Part shown: piece by piece, positions 34,536 through 42,818 of the stretch
Layout of the letters: each line of letters begins with the position of its first letter
Numbering within the stretch: the stretch's first letter is position 1
Assembly: GCF_032391395.1 (NCBI RefSeq)
Contig: NZ_CP135916.1
Location: forward strand, 1 to 64,000
DNA length: 64,000 nt
From: Sphingomonas sp. Y38-1Y
GTDB lineage: Bacteria; Pseudomonadota; Alphaproteobacteria; Sphingomonadales; Sphingomonadaceae
Direction: 5' to 3'
Program-made: the position numbers and the translations under genes
Notes under the pieces: generated by a model
Told to the model about the DNA's origin: nothing
What the model saw: only the letters and a program-made list of their open reading frames with translations
Database searches by the model: none

Positions 34536-35794
34536 CAGAGCCAGTCGGGGACGCGCTCGCCCGCCATCTGCTGGGCGGGGTCGATGCGGTCGGAGACGAT
34601 CGCATAGCGGTCGCCGTCGACCAGCACCTCCGGCACGCGCGCGCGGCTGTTGTAGGTGCTCGCCATCGTCGCGCCGTAGGCGCCGGCGGTGCGGAACACG
34701 GCCAGATCGCCCGCCGCCACCGCGTCGATCTCCCGCGACCGCGCGAACGTATCGCCGCTTTCGCAGACCGGCCCCGCGATGTTCGCCACGATCCGCTCGC
34801 CCGTCGGCCGCACCGCGACGAAGTCGTGCCAGGCATCGTACAGCGCCGGCCGGGCGAGGTCGTTCATCGCCGCATCGACGATCACCCAGGGGTCGCCGCC
34901 CGGCGTCGGCTTGACCCAGACGACGCGGGTCAGCAGCACGCCGGCATTGCCCGCGATCACCCGGCCCGGCTCGAACATCAGCGTCACGTCCCAGCCCGCG
35001 GTCACGCGCGCGACCATCTCGCCGAACGCGGCGGGCGACGGCATCGTCTCGCCGGGGCGATAGGGGACGCCGAGGCCGCCGCCCAGGTCGACATGCGTGA
35101 TCGGGTGCCCGGCCGCGCGCAGCGTCCGCACCATCTCGCCGACCCGGACATACGCAGCCTCGAGCGGGGCAAGGTCGCCGAGCTGGCTGCCGATATGCAC
35201 CGCCAGGCCGCGCAGCGCGATGCCGGGCTTGCCCTCCAGCCGCGCGAAGATGCCGGGCGCCTCGTCGATCGCGACGCCGAACTTGTTGCCCGCGCGGCCG
35301 GTCGTGATCTTGGCATGGGTGCCGGCATCGACGTCGGGGTTGACGCGCAGCACCGCCGGCGCGGTCAGCCCGCGCTCCGCCGCCAGCGCGGCGAGGACAT
35401 GGCCCTCTTCCTCAAGCTCCAGGTTGAACTGGCCGATGCCGGTCTCCAGGCCTTGCAGAAGCTCGTCCCGCGTCTTGCCGACGCCGGAAAAGACGATGTC
35501 GCCCGGCGCCATCCCCGCCGCGACCGCCCGCGCCATCTCGCCACCCGACACCACGTCCGCGCCGTACCCCGCCTTGGCGAGCACGCGCAGCACGGCAAGA
35601 TTGGGATTGGCCTTCACCGCATAGGCGACGTGCGTGCGCGGCACGTTCGCCAGCGCGTCGCGGAACACCTGCGCATGCCGTTCGAGCGTCGCGCGCGAAT
35701 AAAGATAGACCGGCGTGCCGACGGTCGCGGCGATGACCTCGGCAGAGACGCCCTCGACGTGGAGCACGCCGTCCTTGTGCTGAAAGTGATCCAT
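34535..35794 (-). CDS. lysA: Diaminopimelate decarboxylase
   Basis: A 419-residue PLP enzyme that makes lysine from meso-diaminopimelate. The PLP lysine is K61 in AYAVKANPN. The glycine-rich phosphate loop is LGGGLGVPY. The catalytic cysteine is in GPVCESGDTFA, and MFEPGRVIAGNAG is the EPGR motif of the family. The ATG at 35794 overlaps the lptM stop by one base; the order argH-lptM-lysA is widely conserved in proteobacteria. Confidence 0.97.
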   Translation of the reverse strand: MDHFQHKDGVLHVEGVSAEVIAATVGTPVYLYSRATLERHAQVFRDALANVPRTHVAYAVKANPNLAVLRVLAKAGYGADVVSGGEMARAVAAGMAPGDIVFSGVGKTRDELLQGLETGIGQFNLELEEEGHVLAALAAERGLTAPAVLRVNPDVDAGTHAKITTGRAGNKFGVAIDEAPGIFARLEGKPGIALRGLAVHIGSQLGDLAPLEAAYVRVGEMVRTLRAAGHPITHVDLGGGLGVPYRPGETMPSPAAFGEMVARVTAGWDVTLMFEPGRVIAGNAGVLLTRVVWVKPTPGGDPWVIVDAAMNDLARPALYDAWHDFVAVRPTGERIVANIAGPVCESGDTFARSREIDAVAAGDLAVFRTAGAYGATMASTYNSRARVPEVLVDGDRYAIVSDRIDPAQQMAGERVPDWL

Positions 35795-36033
35795 CAGCGC
35801 TGCGGCGGCAACTGGAAGGGATCGTTGGGCCGCTCTTCCGACTGGCGGAGCAGCTCGTCGCTGCGCTGCGGCCGCTGCTGCGTCGTCGGCGCGGTGAGGT
35901 CGTCGGGGGTCGGCGTCGCCGCGGCGCCATAGGGCGCGGGCGGCGGCGTCTCGCCCTCCGGCAGCTTCAGCTTGCCCCGCGCGCCGCAGCCGGCGAGCGC
36001 GAGAATCAGGACGGGGAGGATCAGCGCGCGCAT
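35794..36033 (-). CDS. lptM: Small lipoprotein LptM (YifL-like)
   Basis: A 79-residue lipoprotein: [17 protein letters not shown] has the lipobox LAGC. The following GKLKLPEGE is close to the GPLYFP-type segment that LptM uses to contact the LPS-assembly translocon LptD/LptE. The rest is a Pro/Gln-rich flexible tail. Assignment rests on size, lipobox and position between argH and lysA, where lptM/yifL is found in many proteobacteria. Confidence 0.85.
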   Translation of the reverse strand: MRALILPVLILALAGCGARGKLKLPEGETPPPAPYGAAATPTPDDLTAPTTQQRPQRSDELLRQSEERPNDPFQLPPQR

Positions 36034-37406
36034 CAGGCCTTCTCGCTCGCACGGCGCGCCGCGGCAATGGCCTCGCGCACTTGGCTAGGCGCGGTGCCGC
36101 CAAAGCTGCGCCGGCTGGCAACGGAGGCGTCGATCGACAGCACGTCGAACACCGCCGGGGTGATCCGCGCGTCGATCGCGGTCAGTTCCTCGATCGGCAT
36201 GGCCTCCAGCTTTACGCCCAGCGCCTCCGCCCGCGCCACGACGCGGCCGGTGACGTGATGCGCCTCGCGGAACGGCAGCCCCGCCTCGCGCACCAGCCAG
36301 TCGGCCAGGTCGGTGGCGGTGGCGAAGCCCGCATCGGCGACGGCGCGCATGCGGTCGGTGCGGAACGTCGCGCTCTCCACCATCCCCGTCATCGCCGCGA
36401 GGCACAGGCCGATCAGGTCGTGCGCCTCGAACACCGGCGGCTTGTCGTCCTGCATGTCCTTTGAGTACGCCAGCGGCAGGCCCTTCATCGTCACCATCAG
36501 GCTGGTCATGCAGCCCAGGATGCGCCCGGCATGGCCGCGCACCAGCTCGGCCGCGTCTGGATTGCGCTTCTGCGGCATGATCGAGCTGCCCGTCGACCAT
36601 TGATCGCTGAGCGCCACGAAGCCGAAGGGCTGCGACGCCCACAGCACGAACTCCTCGGCCAGCCGGCTGAGGTGCAGCGCGCATTGCGTCGCCGCGGTCA
36701 GGTAATCGAGCGCGAAGTCACGGTCGCTGACCCCGTCGAGCGAATTGCCCATCGGCCGGTCGAAGCCGAGCGCCGCGGCCGTCGCCTCGCGATCGATCGG
36801 AAAGCCCGTGCCCGCAAGCGCCGCGGAGCCGAGCGGGCTTTCGTTCATCCGTGCGCGCGCATCGGCAAAGCGGCTGACGTCGCGCGACAGCATCGCGTGA
36901 TAGGCCATCAGGTGGTGGCCCAGCGTCACCGGTTGCGCAGATTGCAGGTGCGTGAAGCCCGGCATCACGTCGGCCGCGTGCTGCTCCGCGCGGTTGAGGA
37001 GCGCGCCCTGAAGGCCGGCGAGCGCCGCCAGCACCTCGTCGATCGCGTCGCGGGTCCACAGGCGGAAGTCCGTCGCAACCTGATCGTTGCGGCTGCGTGC
37101 GGTGTGGAGCCGGCCGGCGGCGGCGCCGATCTTCTCGGCCAGCCGCGCTTCGGACTGCATGTGGATGTCCTCGAGCACCAGGTCGTCCGCCGGCCCGGTC
37201 GCGGCATAGTCGGCGGCGACCGCATCCAGCCCGCCCAGGATCGCGGCGACATCGTCCTGCGCGACGATGCCCTGTGCGCCCAGCATCGCAGCGTGCGCCT
37301 TGGACGCGGCGATGTCCTGGCGCCACATGCGCTTGTCGAACGGGATCGAGGCGTTAATCTCGCGCATCACCGACGAGGGGCCTTCGGCGAACCGCCCGCC
37401 CCACAT
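36033..37406 (-). CDS. argH: Argininosuccinate lyase
   Basis: A 457-residue fumarase/aspartase-superfamily enzyme for the last step of arginine synthesis. The signature loop [20 protein letters not shown] contains the catalytic serine. [17 protein letters not shown] and [17 protein letters not shown] are the other two conserved regions. The protein begins [11 protein letters not shown] as most ArgH do; ATG 37406 is used. The tlpA start lies only 16 bases away on the other strand, so the promoters must overlap coding DNA. The gene leads the argH-lptM-lysA-siroheme operon. Confidence 0.97.
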   Translation of the reverse strand: MWGGRFAEGPSSVMREINASIPFDKRMWRQDIAASKAHAAMLGAQGIVAQDDVAAILGGLDAVAADYAATGPADDLVLEDIHMQSEARLAEKIGAAAGRLHTARSRNDQVATDFRLWTRDAIDEVLAALAGLQGALLNRAEQHAADVMPGFTHLQSAQPVTLGHHLMAYHAMLSRDVSRFADARARMNESPLGSAALAGTGFPIDREATAAALGFDRPMGNSLDGVSDRDFALDYLTAATQCALHLSRLAEEFVLWASQPFGFVALSDQWSTGSSIMPQKRNPDAAELVRGHAGRILGCMTSLMVTMKGLPLAYSKDMQDDKPPVFEAHDLIGLCLAAMTGMVESATFRTDRMRAVADAGFATATDLADWLVREAGLPFREAHHVTGRVVARAEALGVKLEAMPIEELTAIDARITPAVFDVLSIDASVASRRSFGGTAPSQVREAIAAARRASEKA

Positions 37407-37422
37407 CTGATTGGAGCTGTCC

Positions 37423-37986
37423 TTGCGCTCGCTAATGGTTCTTCTCCCGCTCGCCGCGATGGTCGGCGCGTGCGATACGCAAACCCCCGCGGACGGGCAA
37501 GCGAACGGCGCCCTCGCCGCAAACGAGTCCGCCGCAGCCGCACCGACCGGCGGCAAGGTCGACCGCAGCCACAAGGGCGAAGCCGCCCCCACCTTCCCCT
37601 TCGCCGATCCCGAAGGCGTCAAGAAGACGATCGCCGACTATAAGGGCAAGCCGGTGCTGGTGAACCTGTGGGCCACCTGGTGCGCACCCTGCGTCAAGGA
37701 AATGCCGACGCTGGAGGCACTCGCCAAGCGCGAGAGCGGCCGGATCGAGGTGCTGACGATCGCCCAGGACCTGGACGGTCCGGCCAAGGTCGTTCCCTAT
37801 TTCCAGAAGGCCGGCTTCAAGACGATCGAGCCCTGGAGCGAACCCGAGCTGCGGTTCACCACCGGCATGGGCGTCAACCTGCCGACGACGATCCTTTACG
37901 ACAAGGACGGCAAGGAAGTCTGGCGGGTGTCGGGCGCGATGGACTGGGTCGGCGACGAGGCGAAAGGGTTGCTGGGAGAGGTTTGA
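37423..37986 (+). CDS. TlpA-type thiol-disulfide oxidoreductase (lipoprotein)
   Basis: A 187-residue periplasmic thioredoxin-like protein. The active site is WCAPC in [18 protein letters not shown]. The N-terminus [17 protein letters not shown] carries a lipobox, so it is probably membrane-tethered. Such proteins reduce or maintain cysteines in cytochrome c maturation or related tasks. I prefer the TTG at 37423 because GGAG lies six bases upstream; TTG 37411 and ATG 37435 are alternatives. It is divergent from argH, a pairing common in sphingomonads. Confidence 0.9.
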   Translation: MRSLMVLLPLAAMVGACDTQTPADGQANGALAANESAAAAPTGGKVDRSHKGEAAPTFPFADPEGVKKTIADYKGKPVLVNLWATWCAPCVKEMPTLEALAKRESGRIEVLTIAQDLDGPAKVVPYFQKAGFKTIEPWSEPELRFTTGMGVNLPTTILYDKDGKEVWRVSGAMDWVGDEAKGLLGEV

Positions 37987-38027
37987 CGCGGCCCCGGCGG
38001 TCACGCCCCGGGGCCACGCCTCTGGCA

Positions 38028-38765
38028 TCAGGTCAGCGCGCCGCCGTCGACAGTCAGCGCCGTGCCGGTGATCTGCCGCGCCGCCGGGCTCGCCAGGAAC
38101 GCGACCGCCGCGGCGACGTCGGCCGGCTGGCCATAGCGGCCAAGCGGGATCAGGCTGCGCTGGAAGTCGGCAAATTCGCCCGTCTCCGGGTTCATCTCGG
38201 TGTTGGTCGATCCCGGCTGGACGAGATTGACGGTGATGTCGCGGCCGCCCAGCTCCTGCGCCAGGCCGCGGGTGAAGGATTGGAGCGCGGACTTGGTCAT
38301 GTAATAGACCGTGCCCGGCGAGCCGACGATACGCTCGGCGCCTGCCGATCCGATGTTGATGATCCGCCCGCCCGCGGACAAATGCGGGATCGCCGCCTGC
38401 GCCGCCAGGATCGGGCCGCGGACGTTGACCGCAAGCAACGCGTCGATGTCCTCGACCGCGAAGTCGGCAATCGGATTGTAGATCGCGATCGCCGCATTGT
38501 TGACGACGATGTCGAGCCCGCCCAGCTGCTCGGCCGCGGTGTCGACGGAGCGGCGGATCGCGGCGGGATCGACGCTGTCGGCCTGGATCGCGACGCCCTT
38601 GCGGCCCGCCGCCTCGATCGCGCGCACCACCTCGTCGGCGCGCTCCGGCGAGCGGGCATAGGTGATTGCGACGTCCGCGCCCTGCTCCGCCAGCGCGATC
38701 GCGATCGCCGCCCCAATGCCACGCGACGCACCCGTAACCAACGCGCGCTTTCCTGAGAGATTCAT
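38028..38765 (-). CDS. SDR family NAD(P)-dependent oxidoreductase
   Basis: A 245-residue classical short-chain dehydrogenase. The cofactor loop is VTGASRGIGAAIA near residue 8. NNAAIAIYNP, the catalytic Ser in NIGSAGAE and YYMTK (YxxxK) are all present. The C-terminal GTALTVDGGALT is typical. The ATG at 38765 has AGGA upstream. It is divergent from a TetR gene that carries a good palindrome around its start, and this TetR/SDR pairing is a common regulator-target arrangement. The substrate is unknown. Confidence 0.9.
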   Translation of the reverse strand: MNLSGKRALVTGASRGIGAAIAIALAEQGADVAITYARSPERADEVVRAIEAAGRKGVAIQADSVDPAAIRRSVDTAAEQLGGLDIVVNNAAIAIYNPIADFAVEDIDALLAVNVRGPILAAQAAIPHLSAGGRIINIGSAGAERIVGSPGTVYYMTKSALQSFTRGLAQELGGRDITVNLVQPGSTNTEMNPETGEFADFQRSLIPLGRYGQPADVAAAVAFLASPAARQITGTALTVDGGALT

Positions 38766-38837
38766 CGTGAGTTCCTGTTTTTGTAGTGATCGACACACAA
38801 TAGCTCGGATGCTTGCGGGCGAATGTCAATGGCATTA

Positions 38838-38853
38838 TGTATCGATCGATGCA
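38838..38853. promoter_or_regulatory. Palindrome TGTATCGATCGATGCA at the TetR start (putative operator)
   Basis: The half-sites TGTATCGA and TCGATGCA match as reverse complements at seven of eight positions. The site lies 73 bases before the SDR start and at the TetR start itself, the expected place for an autoregulatory operator. A related 16-base palindrome is found at 42791. Confidence 0.5.
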
Positions 38854-39499
38854 GAAATCTGCCGCCCCTGACGAAACCGCCGGAACGCGGGCACGCGGCC
38901 GCCCCCGCGCGTTCGATCGTGCGGCGGCGCTGCAAGCGGCGACGTTGCTGTTCTGGCAGAAGGGCTTCGACGCGACCTCGATCACCGACCTGACCGCCGC
39001 GATGGGGATCGGCTCGCCCAGCCTCTATGCCGCGTTCGGATCGAAGGAGGCGCTGTTCGCCGAGGCGCTCGACCATTATGTCCGCAGCAACGAGGCGTTC
39101 GTGTGGAAGCGGTTCTTCGCCGCTCCGACGGCGCGCGGCGCGATCGAGGCGTTTCTGTTCGACTCGGCGGCGGCGCTGACCGGGGCGGTCGCGGACATTC
39201 CGCGCGGCTGCATGGTGACTTTGTCGACGGTGGACGGCGCCGAGCATGGCGGTTTGTGCGACCTGCTTCGGACCGCACGTCAGGGAAGCTTCGAGCGGCT
39301 TCACGATCGCCTGCGCCGCGGCAAGGACGAGGGCGAGTTCGCGGACACCGTCGACCTGCCCGCGCTCGCCCGGTTCGTCCAGACCGTGCAGGGCGGCATG
39401 TCGATCCTGGCGCGCGACGGCGCCCGGGGCGACGAGCTGGAAGCGGTCGCCGAGCTTGCGATGCTCGGCTGGGATGCGCGCGTCGGCGCGGGCACGTGA
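38849..39499 (+). CDS. TetR/AcrR family transcriptional regulator next to the SDR gene
   Basis: A 216-residue regulator. The helix-turn-helix is at about residues 20-68: GRPRAFDRAAALQAATLLFW, DATSITDLTAAMGIGSPSLY, FGSKEALFAEALDHY. The C-terminal cap contains PRGCMVTLST, which fits the group of TetR proteins (COG1309) that usually repress one adjacent oxidoreductase. The start could be ATG 38849, ATG 38837 or TTG 38813; none has a clear ribosome site, and the first overlaps the putative operator. It most likely represses the divergent SDR gene. Confidence 0.87.
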   Translation: MQKSAAPDETAGTRARGRPRAFDRAAALQAATLLFWQKGFDATSITDLTAAMGIGSPSLYAAFGSKEALFAEALDHYVRSNEAFVWKRFFAAPTARGAIEAFLFDSAAALTGAVADIPRGCMVTLSTVDGAEHGGLCDLLRTARQGSFERLHDRLRRGKDEGEFADTVDLPALARFVQTVQGGMSILARDGARGDELEAVAELAMLGWDARVGAGT

Positions 39500-39567
39500 A
39501 CGCGGGCTGACACACCGCCCCGATCCCCCTAAAGCACCCCTCGCACGCCAACGCGAGGAACCGCCGC

Positions 39568-40434
39568 TTGCTCCTGACCACGCTTGCCGCTGCCGGCGGT
39601 TATCTCGACTATCGGACGCTGGGCCTCGATCCCGTGGCGCTCGACCTCGGCTTCTTCCAGCTCAAATGGTATTCGCTCGCCTATATCGCGGGCATCCTGC
39701 TCGGCTGGTTCTACCTCTTGAAGCTGATCGACCGGCCGGGTGCGCCGATGGCGCGGCGCCATGCCGACGACCTCGTCTTCTATGCGACGATCGGCATCAT
39801 CGCGGGCGGGCGACTGGGGTACATCCTCTTCTATCGCCCCGACCTGTTCGGCCAGCCGCTCAGCATCCTGCGGCTGTGGGACGGCGGCATGTCGTTCCAT
39901 GGCGGCGTCATCGGCGTGACGCTCGGGATCATCCTGATGGCGCGCAAGCACAAGCTCGACTGGCTGCGCGTCCATGATTACGTCGCGTGCTGCGTGCCGT
40001 TCGGGTTGTTCTTCGGCCGCCTCGCCAATTTCGTGAATGGCGAGCTTTGGGGCCGCCCCACCGACGTGCCCTGGGCGATCGTCTTCCCGCGCACCGGCAT
40101 GGACGTGCCCCGCCACCCGAGCCAGCTCTATGAAGCGGGGCTCGAGGGCATCCTGCTCGGCCTGGTCCTCGCCTTCTTTTTCTGGCGCACAAACGCGCGC
40201 TATTATCCCGGCCGCCTCGTCGGCATCTTCCTCCTCGGCTATGGCGCCGCGCGCTTCTTCGTCGAGTTCTTTCGAGAGGCGGACGAGCAATTGATGTGGC
40301 TCCACGACATGACCGGCCTCAACATGGGCCAGTATCTGTGCATGCCGATGATCCTGGGCGGGCTGTTCCTGATCGCCACGTCGAAGGGGCGTCGCCGCCG
40401 GGTCGAGCCGATCGTCGGCGAGAGCATCGCCTGA
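39568..40434 (+). CDS. lgt: Phosphatidylglycerol-prolipoprotein diacylglyceryl transferase
   Basis: A 288-residue inner-membrane enzyme that attaches diacylglycerol to the lipobox cysteine of prolipoproteins. The Lgt signature [20 protein letters not shown] is near residue 150, with the essential histidine in MSFHGGVIG. About seven helices are seen. It starts with TTG at 39568, preceded by GAGGAA seven bases upstream. It leads a tight operon lgt-midA-GNAT-pgeF. Confidence 0.96.
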   Translation: MLLTTLAAAGGYLDYRTLGLDPVALDLGFFQLKWYSLAYIAGILLGWFYLLKLIDRPGAPMARRHADDLVFYATIGIIAGGRLGYILFYRPDLFGQPLSILRLWDGGMSFHGGVIGVTLGIILMARKHKLDWLRVHDYVACCVPFGLFFGRLANFVNGELWGRPTDVPWAIVFPRTGMDVPRHPSQLYEAGLEGILLGLVLAFFFWRTNARYYPGRLVGIFLLGYGAARFFVEFFREADEQLMWLHDMTGLNMGQYLCMPMILGGLFLIATSKGRRRRVEPIVGESIA

Positions 40435-40435
40435 C

Positions 40436-41497
40436 GTGAGCGCAATCGGCCACGACGGCCCGCTGCCCGAGCGGATGGCGCGCGCGATCACGCTCGCCGG
40501 GCCGATCTCGCTGTCGCAGTACATGGCGGCGGCGAACGGGCATTATTACGACACGCGGGATCCGCTGGGCGCGCGGGGGGACTTCACGACCGCGCCGGAG
40601 GTCAGCCAGATGTTCGGCGAGCTGATCGGCCTCGCGCTCACCGACCTGTGGCATCGCGCGGGCCAGCCGGCGGCGCGCTATGTCGAATATGGTCCCGGCC
40701 GCGGCACGCTGGCCGCCGATGCGCTGCGGGCAATGGCGACGGTGGGTCTCGCGCCGCCCGTCCACCTGATCGAGACGTCGGGTGCCCTCCGCGAGCGACA
40801 GGCGGCGGCGGTGCCCTCGGCCGAATGGCATCTCGAGCTGATGAGCGTGCCCGAGGACGGCGCGCTGCTGGTCGTCGCCAACGAATTCTTCGACGCGCTG
40901 CCGATCCGTCAGCTCGTCAAGACGCAGGACGGCTGGCGCGAGCGGCTGGTGGGGTGCCAGGACACGCTGTTCCTGCCGGTGATGGGCAACACCGTCTTCG
41001 ACCCGATCGTCCCGCCGCAGCTTCGCGACGCGCCCGACGGCTCGGTTCTCGAAACCTCGCCCGCCAGCGTCGCGGTGATGCGCACGCTCGCGCGGCGGAT
41101 CGTGGCACAGGGCGGCGCAGCGATCGTCGTCGATTACGGCTATGACGGCCCCGCGATCGGCGACACGTTCCAGGCGGTGCGCGGGCACGCCTTTGCCAAT
41201 CCGTTCGAGAACCCCGGCGAGCACGACCTGACCGCGCATGTCGATTTCGGCACGCTGGCAGAGGCAGCGCGCGCCGAGGGCGCCGTCGTCCACGGCCCCG
41301 TCGGCCAGGGCGCGTTCCTGGAGGCCCTGGGCATCGGCTCCCGCGCCGCCGCGCTCGCCGCCGCCGCGCCGGAGCGCGCCGCTTCGATCGAGGTCGATCG
41401 CGCGCGGCTGACCGGCGCGGACCAAATGGGCACGCTGTTCAAGGTCATCGCCGTCACCGCCCCTGGCTGGCCGGCGCCCGAAGGATTTGGCTCATGA
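40436..41497 (+). CDS. MidA/NDUFAF7 family SAM-dependent methyltransferase
   Basis: A 353-residue class I methyltransferase of the DUF185/MidA group. The N-terminus GPISLSQYMAAANGHYYDTRDPLGARGDFTTAPEVSQMFGE is diagnostic; I refer to positions 25-60. The SAM loop is VEYGPGRGTLAADAL. The mitochondrial relative NDUFAF7 methylates an arginine of complex I subunit NDUFS2; the bacterial role is less clear. The GTG start lies one base after the lgt stop. Confidence 0.92.
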   Translation: MSAIGHDGPLPERMARAITLAGPISLSQYMAAANGHYYDTRDPLGARGDFTTAPEVSQMFGELIGLALTDLWHRAGQPAARYVEYGPGRGTLAADALRAMATVGLAPPVHLIETSGALRERQAAAVPSAEWHLELMSVPEDGALLVVANEFFDALPIRQLVKTQDGWRERLVGCQDTLFLPVMGNTVFDPIVPPQLRDAPDGSVLETSPASVAVMRTLARRIVAQGGAAIVVDYGYDGPAIGDTFQAVRGHAFANPFENPGEHDLTAHVDFGTLAEAARAEGAVVHGPVGQGAFLEALGIGSRAAALAAAAPERAASIEVDRARLTGADQMGTLFKVIAVTAPGWPAPEGFGS

Positions 41498-42000
41498 TCG
41501 CCTATCGCGACGCCCACCCTGCCGATGCCGAGGCGCTGTCGGCAATGGCGCAGCAGAGCTTCATCGAGACGTTCGGCCCGCTTTATGCCCCCGCCGACCT
41601 CGACGCCTTTCTCGAATCCGCGATGTCGCCCGGTGCCTATGCCCGCCAGCTCGCCGACCCGACCTATCGCGTCCACCTGGCGACGATCGAGGGGCAGCCG
41701 GTCGGCTTCGCCAAGCTCGGTCCCAATTATTTCGAGGGTTGGCCGGCCGAGGCGCCGTGCCTCCATCAGCTCTACGTCCTATCCGCGCATCACGGCGATG
41801 GCGTCGGCAAGCGGCTGATGGACTGGACCCTCGACGCGGCGCGCGCGAGCGGCCAGGCCGAGCTCTACCTCAGCGTCTATATCGACAATCACCGCGCCCG
41901 GCGCTTCTACGACCGGATGGGGTTCGAGAGGGTCGGCGACTATGTGTTCATGGTCGGCAACCACCGCGACCACGACGTGGTCATGCGGCTGATGCTGTGA
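41494..42000 (+). CDS. GNAT family N-acetyltransferase
   Basis: A 168-residue acetyl-CoA-dependent transferase. The fold is clear from LHQLYVLSAHHGDGVGKRLM (motif A, the pyrophosphate loop) and LSVYIDNHRARRFYDRMGF (motif B). The substrate cannot be told. It overlaps midA (ATGA) and pgeF (GTGA), so it is fully embedded in the lgt operon, where many alphaproteobacteria have lgt-midA-pgeF without it. Confidence 0.9.
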   Translation: MIAYRDAHPADAEALSAMAQQSFIETFGPLYAPADLDAFLESAMSPGAYARQLADPTYRVHLATIEGQPVGFAKLGPNYFEGWPAEAPCLHQLYVLSAHHGDGVGKRLMDWTLDAARASGQAELYLSVYIDNHRARRFYDRMGFERVGDYVFMVGNHRDHDVVMRLML

Positions 42001-42767
42001 GCGACGACGTCGAGGTCATCCGCGCGGGCGCGCTGGACGGCGTCGCGCACGGCTTTCTCGGCCGGCGCGGCGGCGTGTCGCGGGGCATCCATGCCGGCCT
42101 CAACGTCGGCACCGGCTCCGACGACGATCGCGAGGCGGTGGCGCGCAACCGCGAGCTCGCAGCCGCCGCGGTGCTCCCCGGCGCCGCGCTCGTCACCGTG
42201 CATCAGGTCCATTCGCCCCAGGTCGTCACCGTCGACGCGCCCTTCCCCGGCGAGCGACCGAAGGCCGACGCGCTGGTGACGCGCACGCCGGGGCTGCTGC
42301 TGGGAGTCCTCACCGCCGATTGCGCACCGGTGCTGCTCGCCGATGTCGAGGCGGGCGTGCTCGGCGCTGCGCATGCCGGGTGGAAGGGCGCGATCGGCGG
42401 CGTCACCGACGCGACGCTCGCCGCGATGGAAGCGCTCGGCGCCCGCCGCGACCGCATCGCCGCCGCGGTCGGCCCGTGCATTGCGCGTGCGAGCTACGAG
42501 GTCGACGCCTCCTTTGCCGATCGCTTCTGTGCCGAGGATCCCGCCAACGAGCACTTCTTCGCCGATGGCCGGCGAGAGGGGCATGTCCAGTTCGACCTGG
42601 AGGGCTATGTCGCCGCTCGCCTTGCCGCCGCCGGGATCGGCCGCGTCGAGGCGCTTGGGCTCGACACCTATGCCGACGACGCGCGTTTCTTCAGCTATCG
42701 CCGCGCCACCCATCGCGGCGAGCCCGATTATGGGCGCCAGATCAGCCTGATCGGCCTGCCCCTTTAG
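41997..42767 (+). CDS. pgeF: Peptidoglycan-editing factor PgeF / purine nucleoside phosphorylase YfiH
   Basis: A 256-residue multicopper-oxidase-like (DUF152) protein. The metal/nucleoside site is made by HQVHSP, TADCAPVLLAD and AAHAGWKGAIGG. GPCIARASYEVD is also a family block. The family was first called laccase; later work shows adenosine-type phosphorylase/deaminase activity and a role in removing mis-incorporated residues from peptidoglycan precursors. The GTG at 41997 overlaps the GNAT stop; a longer in-frame reading is not coding. Confidence 0.93.
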   Translation: MSDDVEVIRAGALDGVAHGFLGRRGGVSRGIHAGLNVGTGSDDDREAVARNRELAAAAVLPGAALVTVHQVHSPQVVTVDAPFPGERPKADALVTRTPGLLLGVLTADCAPVLLADVEAGVLGAAHAGWKGAIGGVTDATLAAMEALGARRDRIAAAVGPCIARASYEVDASFADRFCAEDPANEHFFADGRREGHVQFDLEGYVAARLAAAGIGRVEALGLDTYADDARFFSYRRATHRGEPDYGRQISLIGLPL

Positions 42768-42790
42768 TTTCGGGCATGATCGGCTAGAAC

Positions 42791-42806
42791 GGTATCAATC
42801 GATACC
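42791..42806. promoter_or_regulatory. Palindrome GGTATC-AATC-GATACC before the PLP enzyme gene
   Basis: A perfect 6-4-6 inverted repeat that ends 12 bases before the GTG start and just before the ribosome site AAGGAGG. It matches the TetR-start palindrome at 38838 at 12 of 16 positions, so the two could share a regulator. Confidence 0.45.
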
Positions 42807-42818
42807 AAGGAGGATGCC

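Noticed and set aside
42785..42806. TAGAA before the cystathionine gamma-synthase family gene as an island operator
   Set aside because: No TTCTA follows after six bases; the clear palindrome there is GGTATC-AATC-GATACC.
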